A program made the position numbers and the translations under genes. DNA of 13,590 nucleotides from Planctomycetaceae bacterium (GTDB taxonomy: Bacteria > Planctomycetota > Planctomycetia > Planctomycetales > Planctomycetaceae), in contig JAGQQT010000048.1 of assembly GCA_020426065.1 (NCBI GenBank), positions 1 through 13,590 on the forward strand, in the 5' to 3' direction. Positions 10,523 through 13,590 of the stretch are shown here, one piece after another. Under the pieces are notes generated by a model that saw only the letters and a list, made by a program, of their open reading frames with translations, had not been told where the DNA came from and did not search any database. Position 1 is the stretch's first letter; every line of letters begins with the position of its first letter.

Positions 10523-11701
10523 CTACCGAGAGGATTTCCAGTCGTTGAGTTTGGGGGCTTCGGTTCGCTGTTCGAGATCGTCCCGGTCACCCAGTTTGAC
10601 AGCCAGGGTCTGACGGCGTTTGTCCCGCAGAATCACGGCATTGATACTGGAGTTGACTGATGTGAGGCTGACCAGATTGATCAGATGATTTTCGTCCAGA
10701 ACTTCCACTCCACCAAAGTAGAGAATGACATCGTCCACCTGCAGGCCGGACATCGCTGCAGGTGTATTGCGGTAAACATCAACCACGCGTGCTCCGCGAA
10801 CACGATCCAATCCCAGTTTCTGAGCGGTTTCCAGATCAAAATCCGGATCCAGCTTCACTCCGAGGTAAGCTCTTCGCACCTTGCCGCTCACGAGCAGCTG
10901 TTCGGTGACGTATCGTGCGAGGTTACTGGGAATACTGAAGCCAATCCCTTCGTTGCCACCACTGTTGGAGGCAATCGCTGTATTGATGCCGATAACCCGG
11001 CCAGACAGGTCAATCAGGGGGCCACCACTGTTTCCGGGATTGATGGCGGCATCTGTCTGAAGGAAGTCCTGGTTGATCACGTCACTCGATTCACCGAGCC
11101 GAAGAGAGCGGCGACCTTTGGCGGAAATGATGCCAAACGTGACCGACTGGCTTAATCCAAACGGACTTCCCTGGGCAAGCACCATGTGTCCGATTTTTAC
11201 GGTATCGCTGTCACCCCAGCGTCCTGCTTGAACGTTGGGTTCATCAATCATCAGCACCGCAATATCAGATTTTTCATCTGTCCGGAGGTCATAGGGATAA
11301 ATAATTCGTCCATCGTGCAGCTGAATCGTGACATCGCTCATTTCAGCGCCGGCCACAACATGCTTGTTGGTCACCACAAATGGTGTTTTGGCCTGGGGAC
11401 TGGTCATGATCACGCCAGAACCGGTCTCTTCTACCAGTCCACCGGAAGCACCGGGGCGTTCGCTTTGGATATGGACAACGCTGGGGGTTGTGACGGATGA
11501 AATCTGGGAAAGCAGATCACTGCCGTTCGTCAGGGGCGATTCTCCCACCGCCAGCTGACGATAAAGCTGCTCTACAGCCGTAGCATTCATGTGTTCGGCT
11601 TCAGCCCGTTCCAGCCAGGAGAAATCCCGGCCGCCTACTCCCAGAATAACGCCGAGCAGAAAGAACAGGCTGGAGAAGAAGAGAGTGGTATGTTGTTTCA
11701 T
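10523..11701 (-). CDS. htrA: HtrA/DegS-like membrane-anchored serine protease
   Basis: This 392-residue S1C-family protease degrades or senses misfolded proteins outside the inner membrane. A hydrophobic N-terminal segment (7-24) with no good cleavage site suggests an anchor. The trypsin-like domain (62-270) holds the triad: His114 in T-N-K-H-V-V, Asp146 in K-S-D-I-A-V-L and Ser225 in G-N-S-G-G-P-L. One PDZ domain (278-370) follows, with the Y-L-G-V carboxylate-binding loop at 279-282. One PDZ plus an anchor is the DegS/HhoB layout, not that of two-PDZ DegP. The start is ATG 11701, where GAGAGG at 11712-11707 lies five bases upstream; the frame extends upstream to 11737 but that start lacks a site. 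With the PPIase and secretin it fits envelope quality control. No sigma-E or anti-sigma gene is visible, so a signalling role is not supported here. Confidence 0.93.
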   Translation of the reverse strand: MKQHTTLFFSSLFFLLGVILGVGGRDFSWLERAEAEHMNATAVEQLYRQLAVGESPLTNGSDLLSQISSVTTPSVVHIQSERPGASGGLVEETGSGVIMTSPQAKTPFVVTNKHVVAGAEMSDVTIQLHDGRIIYPYDLRTDEKSDIAVLMIDEPNVQAGRWGDSDTVKIGHMVLAQGSPFGLSQSVTFGIISAKGRRSLRLGESSDVINQDFLQTDAAINPGNSGGPLIDLSGRVIGINTAIASNSGGNEGIGFSIPSNLARYVTEQLLVSGKVRRAYLGVKLDPDFDLETAQKLGLDRVRGARVVDVYRNTPAAMSGLQVDDVILYFGGVEVLDENHLINLVSLTSVNSSINAVILRDKRRQTLAVKLGDRDDLEQRTEAPKLNDWKSSR

Positions 11702-12363
11702 CGGTGCCTCTCGGGGTGATATGGTCAGTTTCTGCAACTGAACAGATGCAAGATCTTCTGTGCAGATCCTTCATGCATTGCAGAAGGTTCCAGCCGCGTC
11801 CCCCGGCTACCATCACTCTCCCATTCTGGGGTTGTGTCATCCTTGTTGGTGGTGACTTCCAGTTCCGTCATGTACCACCACTATGATCTCTTGAAAGTCA
11901 AATCGGTCAAATTGTTTTTTGGAAAATAATGAAAGACTTGTTCCGGCAGATCGAATCGTAGTTCCAGGATCAAGATCCCGAATAATAGGCGCTGCCCGAT
12001 TATCCCGACGCTGAACCGTAAGAGCGATCTGCAGTCCGGCTAAATTGCACAGGACCGGTGCGTTGCGTTCAGCAGTCATAATCGCGCCTTTCGGACCTGG
12101 AGGCTACAACGCACTGGTTCGGAACCAGCTTTTTAACGACCGGTCCCATAAAACTTTCCACAGGTGTGATGTTGCCGATTGGCAGCAGTTCGGTTTCGGC
12201 AGCATAATCAACCGAATCGCTCAGGAATCGCTTCCGCTTGGAGTTTTCGTAATCGTTGCGATCTGACTTCTTGTTTTTGCCTGCTCCGCCTCACTAGTTT
12301 CGAAGCATCTGGCATGTCAAACATGAAGGTTTATACCAACGAGGCTACCGAGGGGCGACTACG
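11702..12363. other. 662-base intergenic region between divergent genes
   Basis: No gene is convincing here. It must hold promoters for htrA (minus) and for the exported protein (plus). Two copies of GTCAAAT occur at 11897-11903 and 11906-11912 with a 9-base period; on the minus strand they read as tandem TTTGAC and may be a regulator site or alternative -35 boxes for htrA. Two minus-strand frames (12069-12290 with no ATG near its start, and 11837-12079) overlap by a few bases and are discussed as a possible decayed gene. A short plus-strand frame abuts the next gene at 12314-12367. Confidence 0.55.
11707..11712 (-). promoter_or_regulatory. Ribosome binding site selecting the htrA start
   Basis: On the minus strand GAGAGG ends five bases before ATG 11701. 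The upstream in-frame start at 11737 has no comparable element, and using it would put 12 mostly polar residues in front of the membrane anchor. Confidence 0.6.
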
Positions 12364-12367
12364 ATGA
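12314..12367 (+). CDS. Possible 17-codon leader peptide overlapping the next start
   Basis: An ATG at 12314 opens a 17-residue frame, MSNMKVYTNEATEGRLR, whose TGA (12365-12367) overlaps the ATG of the exported protein as ATGA. Such an arrangement can couple translation. No clear ribosome binding site precedes it, while AGGGG at 12351-12355, inside the frame, serves the downstream gene on its own. It may be fortuitous. Confidence 0.2.
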   Translation: MSNMKVYTNEATEGRLR

Positions 12368-13308
12368 ATGATGCATTGAATCACACCAACCAGGAACACA
12401 AGGCTTTCAGGACAGCATTTCGCTGGTCCCTGATTGCTTTCCTGCTGGCCTGGTCGAGTGTCAGTTACGGCGAGGACAGCAAATCACTGGGGGGCCCGGA
12501 TTCTGGTTCCAATGAAGGGCTTCCCATTCTGATTCAGCCGGATGAAATCAAGTCTTCCGATTTGCCTCCCGCACTGAATGAGACTCCCCAGCCTGCTGCT
12601 GAAACAGATGGCAAATTGAAGCCGGTGCAGCCCAAAAAAGGTAACCAGCCAATGCCTCTGATCAAACCGGAGGCCAAGCCAAAGAAGAAAACAAAACCTG
12701 TTCAGGCACCAGAACTCAAGGAAAGCCTGCCAGCAGTTGAAGCCCCGGCACCATTTCAGGCCGAGGAGTGGACCATGGTGATCACGTCAGGTCCAACGAG
12801 CGTTGCGGGAACTCCTGCCCAGAAGGAAGTGGTCAGTTTCCAGTTGGATCCGATCACGAAGACTCCCGTTGCCGGACCTCATGTGGAAACTCTGGGAGCA
12901 AATGATCCCCTCCCTCCTGGCGCTGTCTCTGTTGGCGGGATGGATCCTCATCGCTACCGGGAAGTTTACAATTCCATTCCTTACAGCCGGGCAGAGTATC
13001 TGGCGAATCCGGCCTATCGTCATGAAGCCACGATGGAAATGCTGGCCGGTGAATTGCGTCCAACCGTGATTCACAAGCAAGACAAACCTGTGCGGGTTTA
13101 TAACCAGCCAGTTGTCAGCGAGCCACAGCCCCGGTTTTCGCATCCCATTCCCTGGAACTGGTATTCACCCGCTTACGGATACGGACCAGCTTACTACTTC
13201 AACGCTCGATACCCTTACTGGACCCCGAATTCTACCTATCGGCGGTACCCCACCCCTTACGGGTCTCTTTACAATCGATATTACCGTCCACTGGGTTATG
13301 GATATTGA
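12364..13308 (+). CDS. Exported protein of unknown function, Pro/Lys-rich with Tyr/Pro-rich tail
   Basis: I do not recognise a named family. The 314-residue protein has a signal peptide (hydrophobic 22-30, likely cut after S-Y-G at 36). A disordered Pro/Lys/Glu region (60-130) includes P-K-K-K-T-K-P. A more conserved-looking block (195-236) contains Y-N-S-I-P-Y-S-R-A-E-Y-L-A-N-P-A-Y-R-H and M-E-M-L-A-G-E-L-R-P-T-V-I. The tail (264-314) is rich in Tyr, Pro, Gly and Trp, ending Y-R-P-L-G-Y-G-Y. Such tails occur in bacterial envelope proteins, but no function follows from that. The start is supported by AGGGG (12351-12355), eight bases upstream. It has no Cys residues in the mature part, so neither a lipoprotein nor disulfide bonds are expected. 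It appears monocistronic, with a terminator about 60 bases after its stop. Confidence 0.82.
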   Translation: MNDALNHTNQEHKAFRTAFRWSLIAFLLAWSSVSYGEDSKSLGGPDSGSNEGLPILIQPDEIKSSDLPPALNETPQPAAETDGKLKPVQPKKGNQPMPLIKPEAKPKKKTKPVQAPELKESLPAVEAPAPFQAEEWTMVITSGPTSVAGTPAQKEVVSFQLDPITKTPVAGPHVETLGANDPLPPGAVSVGGMDPHRYREVYNSIPYSRAEYLANPAYRHEATMEMLAGELRPTVIHKQDKPVRVYNQPVVSEPQPRFSHPIPWNWYSPAYGYGPAYYFNARYPYWTPNSTYRRYPTPYGSLYNRYYRPLGYGY

Positions 13309-13362
13309 TAGCAGAACTTGACCCTCCCCACCGGGAGATCAGTTCTGGACATGCTTGAGAAC

Positions 13363-13410
13363 AAAAAAACCTCGACTCTTTCCGAAGAAGGAGTCGAGGC
13401 TGTTCTTTTT
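13363..13410 (+). terminator. Intrinsic terminator, possibly bidirectional
   Basis: CCTCGACTC (13370-13378) pairs perfectly with GAGTCGAGG (13391-13399). The stem extends inward by a T-G, two T-A and one C-G pair to a CGAA loop, 13 bp in all. TGTTCTTTTT follows to 13410, and seven A (13363-13369) precede it, so it could also stop transcription from the right. It closes the exported-protein gene. Confidence 0.85.
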
Positions 13411-13472
13411 GCGGGACTTTCGTCCTGCGTTGTGAACCTCGTTGGATCGGAGACAGACCAGAGTTCCAGGAA

Positions 13473-13504
13473 CGGTTGTCCATCAGAACGGTGGTCCATC
13501 AGAA
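13473..13504 (+). repeat. Two tandem 16-base repeats
   Basis: CGGTTGTCCATCAGAA (13473-13488) is followed directly by CGGTGGTCCATCAGAA (13489-13504), differing at one base. A further degenerate copy (GGTGATCC, 13505-13512) follows. They may be iterated protein-binding sites or a slippage product. Confidence 0.6.
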
Positions 13505-13510
13505 GGTGAT

Positions 13511-13583
13511 CCAGACGAGACGGTGGCACTCGGGCAACAGCCCGCCGACCGTTCGCCCTTGCTAAGCGGTGCCACCTCTCTGG
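13511..13583. other. Candidate structured RNA element, strand unknown
   Basis: GGTGGCAC (13522-13529) pairs with GTGCCACC (13569-13576). GAGA (13517-13520) pairs with TCTC (13577-13580) across a one-base bulge, and CCA (13511-13513) with TGG (13581-13583), about 15 pairs in total. Inside lies CGGGC-AACA-GCCCG (13531-13544), a 5-bp hairpin. No T-run follows on either strand, so it is not a simple terminator. I could not match it to a known riboswitch or ncRNA family. Confidence 0.3.
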
Positions 13584-13590
13584 CTACAAC

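Larger units (their letters stand above)
13411..13590. other. Non-coding right end with strong secondary-structure potential
   Basis: No gene is supported in these 180 bases. Next to the terminator is a 7-bp hairpin (13411-13417 with 13422-13428, TTTC loop). Then come two 16-base direct repeats (13473-13504) and a long-range stem enclosing a smaller hairpin (13511-13583). The region probably continues beyond the window as a leader or an RNA gene. Confidence 0.45.

Noticed and set aside
10685..11155. 156-codon plus-strand frame opposite the protease gene
   Set aside because: The minus strand here encodes the PDZ and catalytic Ser regions of HtrA; the plus frame is a shadow.
13560..13580. Minus-strand GGTGGCACCGC, similar to the core of a T-box antiterminator
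   Set aside because: No specifier stem or T-run is visible, and no gene lies downstream on that strand within the window. The match is explained by the long-range stem.

Overview
The window looks like chromosomal DNA from a planctomycete, probably order Planctomycetales. This is inferred from gene content, not from a marker gene. The evidence is an iduronate-2-sulfatase-type secreted sulfatase, a DUF1844 protein, a very large secretin with planctomycete-style low-complexity inserts, an HMA-MauE membrane fusion, and a signal-peptide protein with a Pro/Lys-rich middle and a Tyr/Pro-rich tail. Base composition is moderate, and Shine-Dalgarno sites are present before some genes and absent before others. 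There are no tRNA or rRNA genes, insertion sequences, integrases or CRISPR arrays.

Layout, left to right. (1) The 3' end of mfd (2-334, +). (2) A parvulin-type peptidyl-prolyl isomerase with a probable lipoprotein signal (451-1806, +). (3) A 484-base gap that probably holds the promoter and leader of the next gene, with a 9-bp hairpin close to the start codon. (4) A 1424-residue secretin (2291-6565, +) with a signal peptide, about five diverged helical repeats, a helical/coiled-coil section, an N0 domain and a C-terminal secretin domain interrupted by an Asn/Gln-rich and a Gly-rich insert. A strong intrinsic terminator follows. (5) A likely three-gene operon (6833-9581, +): DUF1844 protein, sulfatase and SAM-dependent methyltransferase, with its own promoter candidate; the last two genes overlap as ATGA. 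(6) Tail-to-tail with it on the minus strand, an HMA-MauE membrane protein (9578-10345) whose start codon lies in a perfect 12-bp inverted repeat. (7) An HtrA/DegS-like membrane-anchored serine protease (10523-11701, -) with its own terminator. (8) A 662-base gap without a convincing gene. (9) An exported protein of unknown function (12364-13308, +), a terminator, and a 180-base non-coding end with strong potential RNA structure.

The common theme is the cell envelope. The PPIase lipoprotein, the secretin and the HtrA protease could together cover folding, export channel and quality control in the periplasm. The sulfatase is exported and would need a formylglycine-generating enzyme encoded elsewhere. 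No other secretion-system genes (ATPase, inner-membrane platform, pseudopilins) are visible, so the secretin is an orphan within this window. The most unusual items are the architecture of the secretin, the hairpin over the HMA-MauE start codon, and the structured right end.
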